Positions 1 to 11,299 of a stretch of DNA of 64,000 nucleotides are shown here, piece after piece; the first letter of the stretch is position 1, and each line of letters opens with the position of its first letter. A program made the position numbers and the translations under genes. A model generated the notes under the pieces. The model ran no database searches. It was not told the DNA's origin and saw nothing but the letters and a program-made list of their open reading frames with translations. Source of the DNA: Enoplolaimus lenunculus (lineage: Eukaryota > Nematoda > Enoplea > Enoplida > Thoracostomopsidae). The stretch spans positions 1 through 64,000 of the forward strand of contig JASANG010002875.1 of NCBI GenBank assembly GCA_030248215.1, given 5' to 3'.

Positions 1-1144
1 CCGGGAACGCGATGACAGCGACATCCGGGTGGCCGTAATATTCCGCCCATAAGAGAAAGGCCGATTCATCGCCAACGATGATGTGACGCCGGTAGTATTG
101 GTGCCCGTGGTCGAAGTGCCGCGCAAGGTCCTCAATGGCGCGGCCGGCGAAGTTGGTGTAGGTCGTGATGAGCTCCAGGGTATTCTGGACCCCGTAGACG
201 TCTTCGCCAATGCCGAGCGCAGGATCCCAGGGGTCACAATAAAGGACCTGGTGCCCTGGAATCCCACGAAGATGTTCCCGCATCCCCGGAGCAACAAACT
301 TGTGGTATGTTAAGGCATACACAAGCGACTCTAACATCGTCTCGCGCCCAAAGCGATGAAACGTGTCACGGGGAGGCGGGATGCCAATACAAACGTATTG
401 TCGGCATTCTGACGCCGTCGCCTTCATCCAGCTGGCGACAGCGCTGTCGTCGTGGCGTATGAAGTGCCACGCGGCGCCGAGTGCCTGGATCATGCACCAA
501 GCCGCGCCCAGTGGGGTTTGGAAAGCCAACCCCACAAAGAGTAGGCTGAGGACCTGCGCGGTGCCAGGTATCGCTGCTATCCGTAAGGCAGGGCGAGTGT
601 CGTTGCGAGGGACCGGGGGGCCAAAATACACGCTGAGAGGATAATCGGAGACGGGGCCGTCGCCATAAACCTCGGGGCGGTGCTGGGATTGGCTTTCTTC
701 ACTGTAGCCATCGTCACCCCCATCTTCAGCGTTGTTGTATCCGCGGAAATCTGCCATGGCCCTGTCGTTGTAGTGGTAGTTTTTCGTCGATGGTACTGTT
801 GGTCGTGTCAGTGGTTGTAGTGGCTGACGCGGTTGGTTGATCGACGATCGCTGCTGTTGTAGCTGTTGCGATATGGTTGTTGATGCTGCTGTTCTGTTGT
901 CGTGAGCGTTGCTGTCACGGTGGCTGTTGTTGCTGCGGTTGCTGCTGTTGCGAGGGTTGTTGCTATAGCGGCCGTAATTGTCACTGTAGCTGCGGTTAGT
1001 GTCGTTGTTGTTGCCTCTGGTATTGTTTTGAGAAGCGATTGTTGCTGCTGGCTTTGCTGCTGTTGTTGTTGCGGTTCCTGTCCTTGCTGCAACTTCTAAG
1101 TCATGGTCATACACAAGAAATAAGAAGTACGTAAACATATGCAT
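1..1144 (-). CDS. NADAR-like domain protein with Asn/Gln-rich N-terminus; runs off the left edge
   Basis: One minus-strand frame stays open for at least 381 codons from an ATG at 1144 (another at 1138) to the window edge; the first in-frame stop upstream is near 1234. Residues about 20-130 are low complexity, rich in Asn, Ser, Gln and Thr. Residues about 170-330 look like NADAR (YbiA family): an AAWCMIQALGAAWHF block near 214-228 fits the helix that usually reads like EQYMMAEKA, HRFGRE sits in the middle, and YCDPWDPALGIG at 302-313 fits the signature ending in WGIG. Known NADAR proteins act on ADP-ribosylated or riboflavin-pathway substrates; the substrate here cannot be told. From 354 the text HIIVGDESAF...VAVIAFP resembles block I of SGNH hydrolases, with Glu before the Ser. 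The frame is GC-rich, unlike the AT-rich DNA to the right. The true start is unsure: a possible 3' splice site (pyrimidine tract then CTTAG) near 1100 could make this a downstream exon. An internal ATG at 757 is an alternative start. Confidence 0.6.
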   Translation of the reverse strand, partial: MHMFTYFLFLVYDHDLEVAARTGTATTTAAKPAATIASQNNTRGNNNDTNRSYSDNYGRYSNNPRNSSNRSNNSHRDSNAHDNRTAASTTISQQLQQQRSSINQPRQPLQPLTRPTVPSTKNYHYNDRAMADFRGYNNAEDGGDDGYSEESQSQHRPEVYGDGPVSDYPLSVYFGPPVPRNDTRPALRIAAIPGTAQVLSLLFVGLAFQTPLGAAWCMIQALGAAWHFIRHDDSAVASWMKATASECRQYVCIGIPPPRDTFHRFGRETMLESLVYALTYHKFVAPGMREHLRGIPGHQVLYCDPWDPALGIGEDVYGVQNTLELITTYTNFAGRAIEDLARHFDHGHQYYRRHIIVGDESAFLLWAEYYGHPDVAVIAFP

Positions 1145-4100
1145 GGGCACATGCGATAACACAATCTTTATGGGGAAGTATCCCACACGAGACTCGGCTA
1201 CGGGTATTGTGACCCGAGTCCGAATGCAATAACTCTATATCAAATGGGTATGGCCAAAAGCCCGAGTGTCGTTGCAAGATTAATCTAGATACTTGGTTCA
1301 AGGCCTAGGTTTGTTTCACGCGTTATTTGAATACACCCCGAGGTCCCCAATACTACCCATAACTCTTTGTGGGCCGGCGTAGCCACTTTGCTCACTTAGA
1401 CATTTTTGCCTTTCTACTGTGGCTAATACATTTCGAAACAGGCTCAATTACGTGGTCGAGAGAGTTCCCAAGTAAGTTTTTCACCTGTGTTGGACGGTTT
1501 AGACAAAATTCTGATCCTTTAAGGCTTTAGTGCAACTTTCATTTCAGGTTTAAATACGTGGTTCACTCGATGGACAGTATTACAGCGCTCTTAGTCTGAT
1601 ATTATTCACAATTTCCGTTCAGCTTATTAGGTCCTTTTGCTTGCGAAAGTGTGACCAGTTTCAAGGGTGGTGCGACTGCAAGAGTCGCCTCCCAAAAACT
1701 GGTACTTTTTTCAACTCTGAAGGGCTCCTTTGCACCGGGAGGGGTGCATGGGAATGACCCGAGTTGGTTGGTTTGTAATCAGTTTTATGCAACCACGGCG
1801 AGTTGGATCGGATGGATCCGTCGGCCATTCTTCTTATATGAAGTTGAATTATCTTTCTAACAAGCGCTGTAACTTGAGACTTTGCCCGCCATATATCAAC
1901 TGTAATGCTCAACTAGAGTTCAGTTGAAAGGACTCATTAAAATTAATAGAGCGAACTCTGCTCACAAGACATACTGTTAGGTAGGAAAATCATCACGGGT
2001 TTGTACCCGGCCTAGTCGAGCTTAGGCCTTTCGGCAGGGTTCGGCGTCGGGACTCTGCATTAAGGTTCAAGCTTCATGCGAGTCGTGGGTATTTAATGTC
2101 TAGCTCTTCTTCCGGTCATAGGGTCGGGCGTAAACAGGTCCTGGATTCATGGTGTCTCCAGTGGGACATATAGGTTTGTAAACCTTAACTGCACATTAGA
2201 CTCTGAGCAGACTTGGTGTTTGAGTATTTTTAGACCCATTACTCCCCGAATGGCGGGGTACACGCTTAATTGGTAAAACTTTAGCGATCCCGAAGGGTTC
2301 TAGCGCCAACATGAGGCCAAAAGGATAAGGGTTGTAGTGCGTGGCGTTCTCTAAATTTTGTTGAGATTCTGCATTTTTAGGCTTCCTATGCGTAAGCCGA
2401 TTTTCCAAAATAGGGGCTGGGGGGGCATATGCCTATGCAGGTTTTTAATCGGGTATGCAAATGTTCGTGATGGCCGCCAAAAGGGCCATATTCCGTGGGG
2501 GTACGGTGGCGCGTGACGGTTCTAACATAATTCCCGCATGATTGGGACGGCCAGGTGCATTTCGTTAGCGAGGGGATCGTGGTTCGAGTTAGGTGACATC
2601 CAGTGGCGGAAGTTCTAAGGGGGTTGCCTCCCTCTTAAGCTCCTATATGGCTCGAAATGCACCCCGCTCTGGTAGGGGTTTCTTAGACCTAGGTTACTGC
2701 GGCTGCGAGAACCGCTTTCCAAAAAAGGTTTAAGCATCCAGCTTAAAAAGGGACTCCTGAGCACAAAAGTGCAAGGCAAAAGCCCAGTATCGGGTTTTGT
2801 ACAATTAGTATCTACATTTACCGAAGCCGGACCGAATGAACTGTAAAACTAATTAGTTTTACATGGTCAATAAAGTATTTCGCTCACAAGCGTCATACTT
2901 ATGGTCGCTCCAAGTATGGGCATGTGTACTGTCGTACACTCCCTCGAACCCCAAACTTGCGAACGGGGCCAGTGTGGCCGGGTTTAATGGTTTAGGAAGG
3001 AATAAGGGACAGCGGATGTCGAAATGGCAGAGCGGTACGTGCAAGAGATACTGGGGAAACCCAAACTCATGACTTAGGTGCTAGTACGTCGAGTTACAAG
3101 GTATTCTGGTGCGAGTCTATGTCTTTTAACATCCATAATTGAGGTGAGCCATGAGGCAAGGCGATTCCTCAGACAGAGCCGAAGCACATTCCCTGAAGAG
3201 TTGTTTCTAGGATTATAGGCTAAATTAATCAAGACAAAGAGGCCCGCGATCAACTCATAGATATCTCCAGAGCTTATCGGAAAGCAATTACGCTTAAAGT
3301 ATGAGTGAGCGAGGTAGGGCACCGAGGTTTAAGGGATTTTGACATATCCTTATAGCCTGATTAGGTCCGGTCGGCTCGTAGTAAGGATGGGTTTGTCCAA
3401 TTTAGGACGGTTTTTGAAAACCGTTCGGCAAAAAGATAGCCCATGGCTTACAGGTCATGCTGGACAGGATTGCTGCTGGTGCTGTCAAGATACAGTTGAG
3501 TTGGCACTTAAATAAGATCCGAACTGATTGCCTCACAAGCGTTGTACCCAGAATCAGCCCTTAAGAGGTTGTATGGGGAGATTGCGGCTCTCATGAAATC
3601 TTAAGATTCCCAAGTATAACGGAATATATTGTCACGGGAGACCGTTGTCGTCCCCTAGGCATGGGTTCCTGATGGCCAGGGTGTCGGTGTAGGGGTGTAA
3701 TCTCCCTATAGTCATATCTAAGGTGCTTGCAGGGTGCGCTAGCGGGATATCGTTTCCCACAAGGGTCGAAAACTAAGCCTAACGGGGTTTACCGTGGCAT
3801 TCTGACCAAGTCCGTTGTGCGACATGCTTGGGTTGACACACCATGGTGGGTCGAGGGTCTAATTTCTAGCATTTTTCCAATTTATAGGTGGTGAGTAGAT
3901 TTCTATGTAGGGTCGGGGTCATTCAGGCGTCGTTTAGGGTCCCGTCCGAGGGTTAGTCGGCGTGACAAATAGGTGTTTGCAACAGGGTATGTTTTTTGGC
4001 GGGGTCTTTAATTATGGAGACTGCCCTTCTCCTGACGGTTTAGGACACCATTAGTATTGGATTGAACTAGGTTGTCATGTGTTGGGTAGGCCTGTGGCCA

Positions 4101-6320
4101 CAGACTGGGGCGGTCGCAGGGACTGCCTTGCAAAAAGGTCAATTCAACTGTACGTGTATCCAGATCTTGTCGCACGATGGTGGACTCACCTCTTTATTTG
4201 ACGATCACTTTCTGGTGGTCTTTTCGGCTAATCATAGAGGTGCCGGCTCTTTAGGTTAGGGTAAATTATCTGCCACACCAGCGTTGTACTTTAGGACAAC
4301 CTGGGGTGGGCCCACAGTAAAACCAAAGTACATGTGCATAGGCGTGAAAATTTTCGGTCAGGCGGAAAAGCCGAGTTTGTCTAAATGAGGCGTTGTCACT
4401 GTAGGCATGAAGCCCTAAGAGCCTCCGGTATCTACACCACTGCCCTTCCTTGCGTGCATAGGGTACCTAGAATGTGAAATAACATGCCAGGTCACCGTTT
4501 CTTACGACGACCGGGGCCGAGTTTGACCAAATTCCGCGTCGGCGATAAGCGATAATCACCGACCCCTATAGTGCTCACGAGTTGTGCTATACCCATCAAG
4601 TGTCCAGTACGTCCGCGTGAGCACGCATCGGTGTTGGGGCTATAACCTTGGGGTGTACCGCACGGCGGGAGGTGGGTCGTTAGGTCTACAACAGACGGAG
4701 CCTATCTAGCTCAATTGCTAGGGTGGGCTATTCGCGGGATTGTATCGGTCCGGGACCGATTAGGATACGTGGAGCTAGCCGGGTGGGTACTAGGCTCATA
4801 GCCTTCCGCCAGGGATAAAAGGGCCAAATCGTGGCCGCTTGTCAAAAAGAATTCCAACTAGAATCTCGGCGAAGTTGCGTCACGTTGAGGGAATAGGGTG
4901 ACAAACCTATAAAGAAGGGAGCCAGATTATCTGGCACACAAGCGTTATACGTACCAGGTTCGTTATTACAACGGGCCATGGTATCGAGAGAAATGCAGCA
5001 GCAAAAAGAAAAATTTTAAGTCAAAAAGGGGCCAGGTGCGATCAGAGGGGCATATCGCGTCAAGGATCAAGGGTTTGGCACATAGCCGGGCTCTTGAGGT
5101 CCTAGGGCGATAAGGTTCCGAATATACAATGGACCTAGAGCACTAACCAGGCCGGTGGAGTGATATATCCGGTGGGATAGGGAGCGAAATCTGGTGGGAC
5201 GTGGGATAATGTCCCCGTCAAATCCACGAGACTGCACGAATTAGGTCTTTATTTTCAGGCGGGTTGCGCAATTAGGACGGGAGCGCAACCAAGAGTCAGC
5301 GTTGAGGTAAGCCATGCCTCTCCGCACTCTATACTGGGTAGATCACAGATACTGGAATAGGTTTCTACGGCTCATAAGTTCCTACAAGCCGATAAATCAT
5401 ACGCTGCGGATAGAGTTCATATTCAAATTCATATCCTACAGGAGTTCCGAGTCCAGATATCCAATAGTACAATTGGTCTAGCGATTCCCGAGATACTCAA
5501 GTCCAATTAGATGTCCAGAAAATTCATTCCATGAGCCTAATTCATTAGAAGCATACGTCAATTCAAAACTTTTTCCGGTAGTATTGGTCGCCGGCTGACA
5601 CTGTTTCGATTTGAGCCTGGTGTGGGGTTCGGGTCACGCGGCTAGATTCAGGTCCTCGAGGACCATCCGAATCGTAAGAATAGGGAGAAGACTTTTAGTT
5701 AACTCACTAGGATAGTTCTTTATAGAACTATGCGTTGCTTCTGTGCCGACATCTTAGGATCCTAGATAATTTTGGTTTTTTGTCGGACACCTACCCTCAA
5801 CTCTTTTGGTTGGGGCCTATGATTTGGGTTAGACACCCCTGGGGAATTCAAGGAGCATTTCATATCAATTCATTCATCACAAAAATTACAGTTCCCCACG
5901 GGAACACGGAGCTGCCCACCCCTACCGACTGGGGGTGCGTTATCTCGTGACCCAATGGACCAACTGGGCTGACCCGTACTAACTCGGCACGTTTCCTACG
6001 TCCGGCTTTCCCCGGTACAGCTGATTCAAACATCACAATAACAAGACAAACATTACGGCTCTACCGGTGTCAAGCGGTCCGAGTGGTTGCTAGGAATTGC
6101 AAACTGATAATTGAAACCCTCAGAGCGCACAGCCACCGAACGCGTTGAGCTTGGCCTTCAGGAAAATTTTTCTACGGTCACTTTCGGGTTGACAGGACTA
6201 TTTTGCCTTGAAAATAGTTTGAGCGGCTTATCATGTGGGTAGCTACCCTTAGCTCGAGCCCAGGGTTTGCTAGTAGGATTGGAACTGTTTACATGTGGGT
6301 AATTCCAGTACCACCCTAGA
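1145..6320. other. GC-rich non-coding stretch with recurring CACAAGCG motif
   Basis: No reading frame here looks coding; all are short and none shows a recognisable domain. The stretch contains small perfect palindromes, such as the 20-bp one at about 2846-2865 and CGGTTTTTGAAAACCG near 3408. A variable motif close to CACAAGCGTTGTAC recurs near 1860, 1962, 2884, 3532, 4275 and 4936. No transposon ends were found. If the leftward promoter at 11 kb is active, this would be intron or part of a long non-coding transcript. Confidence 0.6.
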
Positions 6321-8954
6321 ACTATAGTTCCCGCAACAACAGTATCCCCATCCAATTTACGGAAAGATAATATCAAAAGATAATTTTGGTCGTCCTGCCC
6401 CTCCTCGGTTGTGCCGTCAAAATACCAATAAGCAAATAATTAGGTTCATTCAAGCAGTCAATTCTTCCAAACGAGAAAATTTTATCCTAAACCACACCAA
6501 TACTAAAAAACTACGCACAGAAATTTATGGGGTAGTGTGGCCTCAGAATCCTGCCTCCCGCACGATAGATTCCCCTAACTTCTCGAAACGGGACTGGCGA
6601 GAATTTCTGATAGGGGCCGAATTAACTGTGTGGTGACCCGTGGTTGCTCCTTTCCCGTGGTCACATCCTTTCACCCAGTTAATTGGAGTTATTTGGAAGA
6701 GAGGGTCGAGTTTTAGTCGTTCAGGGGCCGGCGACATCGTCCCAGAGATTAAAATTAAGTTTCCAACCGGTGGTAAGTTGGTTTTTTAAAACTCGACGCT
6801 CTCTTGTAATTTTCTAACGCTTCGACACGGTTCCTCCCCCAAAATATAGTCCCCGGTCAGCGGGTTGCGCACCCCACCCCCAGGGCACAATTATTTCGGG
6901 AAGGTTCCGAGTCCCCACGTGAGTCCAGTTTGTCCGCACTTGCACAATCGGTTCCAGGATTGCGCGCTCAGGTATCACAGAGTGTTCGTGCATTAACCGC
7001 AGTCATGAGTGGGAATTTCGTTCAGTCTGGGGGGGCGTCAATGGCTGGAATATATTAGGGCACCGACTAGTGGGGTGTTAACAGGAGGTTCATAGCCGGG
7101 GCTGGTTATAAACGTAAGTTTCGTTTTCCTCAATTGACGGTCAATCAGGTGACCGTTCATGCGTTTTACTAGCGCTGACATCTCTTGAGTTTATCGGGTT
7201 AGCGTTACAGTAAGACGGGGCCTTGACGGTGAATATTCCGTGAGAAATGTGGTGATCTACATGAGCTAATTAATCCTTGTGTCGGCTAGCTAGGCTCTGC
7301 GCATTGAACGGGTTAGTTCAATTTATCGCAGGGACTTTTTACAGGGGACTCAATTGTCTGACATGGACACGCTGTTCGTAGGATGCTGGTGTATCGCAGC
7401 TCAAGGATCGCCCCTTTACACAGCCAGAATTTCCCTCCCATTAGGTTGACCGGCCTAAGAGAGGTACGTTCCCTCGAAAACCCATTGGGATTGGTCAGAC
7501 CCCGCCTGATCCCGAGGTGGCGTTGAAAATGGCGAGTTAAAATTCATTCTGCAGGGAACCAGCGCTCCAAACGGTGCAGCGTTCGCATGCTCCCCATACT
7601 AGAGCACGCACACGCCACACAATCACTTTACCCCTCTGGCTGAACAGCCCATGTGGACATCAAATTTCCGGGCACATTATAAGCTACAAGGTGTTTTATT
7701 TGAAGGGGGGTCACACTCGTTTGGTTTTCCTGGATTTGGGGGTGATTTGCGTGAGAGTCGGCATCGGTTTCATGTAATTACACGCCGATGTCCGACAGGT
7801 AGCTCAACCACAGTTGTAGGTAACTTATTATGTACATAATATTTAGGTGGGATATGGGACATAGCTGCCAAGAAAATTATTCCGAGCCGCCATATCCATA
7901 GTCCCCTTGGACCAGCCAGGTCGTACTTCACACAATGGAGTAAGCAATTCAATCACATATTAGGATGGGCGTCGCATCCGTTCATCGGGCTGTGTCAGGT
8001 GCTCCGAGTTACCCTGTTTTTTAATTAGTCAGTCAAACAGCTTAGGTTTGACAGGCCTGCTCCATGCTTTAGGTGATAACAACCTTGAAAATCTTTGTAA
8101 GGAAAATATGGGATGACTAAAATTCGTTGTGGGAGTGTTGAGTCCTACACTTTCATCTAATATTTAAACACGGATAGTCAAATCAGAGCATCCAACACAA
8201 CACGGGAGATTCGGAAGACGTGAGTAACCCTTACCGATGAGAAAGGGTCTATTTTCAGCACTCAAAATATCTACTCTCAGAAGGATTTTCAAACTTTTTA
8301 ATTTTTTATACACCCGTCTCCCGTATATCCATTGAGGCAAGGCAGCACCAGGTGCTGAAAGGGGGAAAGTTCTGAAACATGGAAGCTTCTGGAATTGAGA
8401 TTTTGGTTGGAAATTGAAAGAGAGTCATTCTGCCGGAGTGGTTACTTTTATCGCTGAGCCTAAGGTGTGGTTTTAGCATGTTGTCGATACACCCAATCGA
8501 AGGGTGCACGCTGTTTAATATGTGGTCTCAATCTCAACGTTGTCTGTGTGATAGCCGAGGAACCGCAGTCGACCGCAACTGTCCCCCGGGTTATGTAAGT
8601 GTTCTTGTGCGCCCCTTCCGTCGAAGGTTGGGTTCCTAGATAGTGTGAGTAAGTGTTTTCTCAAGAAAATTTCCCGGCACTAGCGAATATGAGCCGGTCT
8701 TAGATGGGACGAGCGCCATACGTAATTAGATTATTAAGTGTTGGGAGTTGGTTGAGCTTTGAACCATGTACTCAATTCGAGTAAATGGCGTCCTGCTGAA
8801 GAATTATGGAGCACGGTTTTTAAGTGCGCAGAATGAAACAACGTTTTTTAAGGCGGACGCTCAACAAGCTCCCAACAAGATCACAATACGTGCATATCAT
8901 GATGAACAACCCTGCACTGCGTGATTAAACATATACAAGTAAGCTTAAATTCAA

Positions 8955-9214
8955 ATTCGTCATGGGCTGCATAGAATTTGCCTAAAGGGAAGCAGCCTGT
9001 CATGCGTGACCAAAATAATCATACTACATAACCTAAAGTTTGGTGAGCGAAAGCCATAGCTGCTCGAATTTTGCCTAAACCTGAAGCAGCTAGTCCTTAA
9101 ATTTTAAAATATACTTCTTTAAACAATTAGTACATAAAGTGGGTAAGCGAAAATTCGACCTCTCGGAGTTTTGCCTAGATGTATGCGAGAGGTCCCCAAA
9201 ATTCAAGCGTCACA
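8955..9214. ncRNA. Cluster of three hairpins with a shared loop (candidate structured RNA)
   Basis: Three stem-loops follow one another. The first pairs GGCTGC with GCAGCC (about 8964-8997). The second pairs AGCTGCT with AGCAGCT (about 9058-9092). The third pairs GACCTCTCG with CGAGAGGTC (about 9158-9195). The stems differ, yet all three loops hold nearly the same text, TTTGCCTA, at the same place. The second and third are preceded by similar GTGAGCGAAA / GTAAGCGAAA text. Different but complementary stems around a kept loop suggest RNA structure. The strand is unknown; the nearest promoter would transcribe the minus strand. A second set lies at about 15720-15935 in copy 2. Confidence 0.4.
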
Positions 9215-9347
9215 GTTGGATTACAATTAGATAAACCAAAACTCTGAAGGAATCGCGGCATTCACAGGCAACGCTCACGGCGTGACCCCCAAGTGTTACG
9301 GCTGCGACCAACGGGTACCTCTGCGGACGAATCCGAGTGCTATCCCT

Positions 9348-9490
9348 CACGGGTGTTCATGGCCGTGGGTCTGCCTAGTAAGCCAACGTGTCTAGCGGAT
9401 GACGGTCCCCCAGGCGTGACGTCGGGTTTCGAGAGTCACAAAATTCCAACGTCGTCGTACGCCTAAGCTCTCATGAACACTCGCGTGCGT
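9348..9490. ncRNA. Possible branched RNA fold with a long-range stem
   Basis: CACGGGTGTTCATG near 9349 pairs with CATGAACACTCGCGTG near 9473. Inside, AGGCGTGACGTCGG near 9412 pairs with CGTCGTACGCCT near 9454. Nested complementary segments of this length are unexpected by chance in 140 bases, but no known RNA family was recognised and the strand is unknown. Confidence 0.3.
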
Positions 9491-10115
9491 GGCTAAGTCG
9501 CACCCCCCAACACATGGTTACAACTTTGAATGGTGTGGTTGCCGCTGATTTTCATAATTAGGACTAATGATTTTTGTGTCTAAATCCTGGTGAGCACTTG
9601 GTCACCTGATAAGGTTCATGGATTTCACTGAGAGACCTATTGCACTTTCGCAGAGTTTGGCTACCTAGGTTATTAGTCTATTGTAATAGAGGGCGAATCG
9701 ACCCGCGCCTCGGGGTTTTTTGCTCCAAAATGAATAGCTTGGTTCGCACCAGCACTGTTTTATTCCTTAAAATTTCAGCCATGGCTCTAGGCCAGGAATT
9801 TTCTTGACTGCTCAGGGTTCAACAGGGACACAACCTAAAGTTTTGGTTTATTGAGTCTACACATTTTATTTCATGTGTTTACCTCTATGCAACGAAACTG
9901 GGACTAATCAGTTTCCAGCTTGACAGCCTATAGTTATTTTGCACGCCGAGCGCCGTGTACAATAAAATTAGCTGAAAGTTATTTGAAATTACTGACTGAA
10001 AGTGAATTTGCGATTAGATACCTTACGCCTCTCTAGATCCCTGTACGCTGGGATAATCTTACCATGACCTAATGTTGACTGGTTGCGGTGAAATAGTTAC
10101 GTATTGTTACCCCTG

Positions 10116-10252
10116 GGTATGCTCATGCAACGGATTTTCCTGTGCCAAGCTGCTTAGAGCATTATCTGTTGACATGACAAAGGCAGGGCTATGCATAACT
10201 CGCGTGATAGAGCTGCTGCGTGGAGGGCACACTGTTGAATGAGCATACCCAT
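10116..10252. ncRNA. 12-bp stem enclosing about 110 nt
   Basis: GGGTATGCTCAT near 10116 is perfectly complementary to ATGAGCATACCC near 10240. An inner GTGCC/GGCAC pair lies between them. In copy 2 (about 16736-16826) both arms are largely missing. This may be part of the same structured transcript as the hairpins at 9 kb. Confidence 0.3.
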
Positions 10253-10874
10253 GGTTTCTAGATACATATCCGAGAAGACACGCGTGCGTACCACATGAGT
10301 TGTAGGTGGTCAAGTGAGCTAAAGTATTCCGTTAGTCAGCCACAAGGTTGGAGGTGAATTCGCAAATAGGGGTGACAAACCGCGCCTGATTCTTGTAATT
10401 ACGTAACCTGTATGCTCCTAGGCCTAGGTCTCTCACGGCTGCATATTCAGCAGTTTGATTGTCAACGGCGGTGACATGCCTTACAGCTGAGTTTCTAGGG
10501 CCTGACTAGAATCGTCTGAATTCACGGGGCATACGAAAGTTTTGTACTCGACAGGCAGGGCCTTAGCTCTTTTGTTTGACAATTCCCTAATGCTTAGCAT
10601 CGGGCTGACTTGGCCTCCCTGCTGCCGTTGACACTCAACACTCTGAGTAGTACTAAATAGATTTTTGTCCTGGCCAGTGACTATTCACTAAAATTCAGGC
10701 CTCAAATTTTTTATCCTGATCACACGCCTACTACGTTTCACATGATACGTACCCCTTCACGAGATTGGCAGGAAAATTTATACCTGCGTTGTCGCCAACG
10801 CCAGGCAAAGTTTAAGGTAAAATCCCAGCTTACACCCCCTTTGTGATACCGAGAAAATCCTAGTGCGGCCCCCT

Positions 10875-10896
10875 CTTACTTACTTACTTACTTACT
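10875..10896. repeat. CTTA microsatellite forming a repeated GTAAG donor
   Basis: Five and a half CTTA units. Read on the minus strand they give GTAAGTAAGTAAG directly after GCTGGGA, a strong 5' splice-site match. The same tract is at about 17360-17381 in copy 2. Confidence 0.85.
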
Positions 10897-11048
10897 CCCA
10901 GCGCGCAACGCGCAGCACCCCCCGTCTTAGTCAGCGCCCCGAGAATTTCGAGTGCACCGTGTCGCCATACAGTGCACCGAAAACTCGGTTTGCTGCGTCG
11001 CGGCTCGCGCTTCGCGACTGAAAACCGAAGAAAATCAAAACTGAAACT
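10896..11048 (-). ncRNA. Candidate non-coding first exon, copy 1
   Basis: This is the 153 bp from the inferred start (A of TCAGTT at 11048) to the GTAAGT donor at 10895. It is GC- and CpG-rich. It contains only a 13-codon frame starting MATRCTRN, so it would be 5' untranslated if the transcript codes further on. The exon is inferred from promoter and donor geometry, not from RNA data. A longer minus-strand frame crossing promoter and exon differs between copies mainly by amino-acid-changing bases and was not called. Confidence 0.45.
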
Positions 11049-11295
11049 GAATTTCGCAGCCGTGCACTGCGTTTATATACCTCTCTCGCTCGGCGCGCAG
11101 CCAATGAAATTTTGAGCAGAACAGACGCGGTTTGAGCTATGCGATTGGTTAAAGATAGTAGGGCTGCGAACAGCCAATGAAATTTCACACAGGACAGACG
11201 CAGCGAAGCCACGTGATTGGCTGACAAAACTACAGGCTGCGTGAGCCAATGGAAAAACGTAAAGAACTCGGTTAGGCGGCCTCTGATTGGCTATA
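11045..11295 (-). promoter_or_regulatory. Leftward promoter, copy 1: TATA, initiator and six CCAAT boxes
   Basis: On the minus strand GTATATAAAC (11071-11080) lies about 30 bp upstream of TCAGTT (11045-11050), the normal TATA-initiator spacing. Upstream, CCAAT and ATTGG alternate at 11101, 11144, 11174, 11216, 11246 and 11286. Boxes of the same orientation are 70-73 bp apart, and the text between them is recognisably repeated (GACAGACGC / AACAGACGC). CCAAT boxes are the binding site of NF-Y, and such clusters are typical of strongly transcribed genes, for example histone genes. No histone coding sequence follows. Box orientation is symmetric, so rightward activity cannot be excluded, but the TATA-initiator pair points left. 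Confidence 0.7.
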
Positions 11296-11299
11296 AGAT

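Noticed and set aside
808-1092. 94-codon Gln/Thr/Ala-rich minus-strand frame
   Set aside because: It is a shadow of the trinucleotide-rich part in another frame; the frame continuous with the NADAR-like domain is better supported.
8955-9214. Loop text GCCTAA as a telomerase RNA template for TTAGGC
   Set aside because: A template would need about one and a half hexamers (GCCTAAGCC); only GCCTAAA is present, and three loops would be odd. Likely coincidence.
10931-11227. 98-codon minus-strand frame, kept as 111 codons at 17416-17751
   Set aside because: It crosses the TATA box, initiator and CCAAT boxes. Differences between the copies are mostly amino-acid changing, so it is not under coding constraint.
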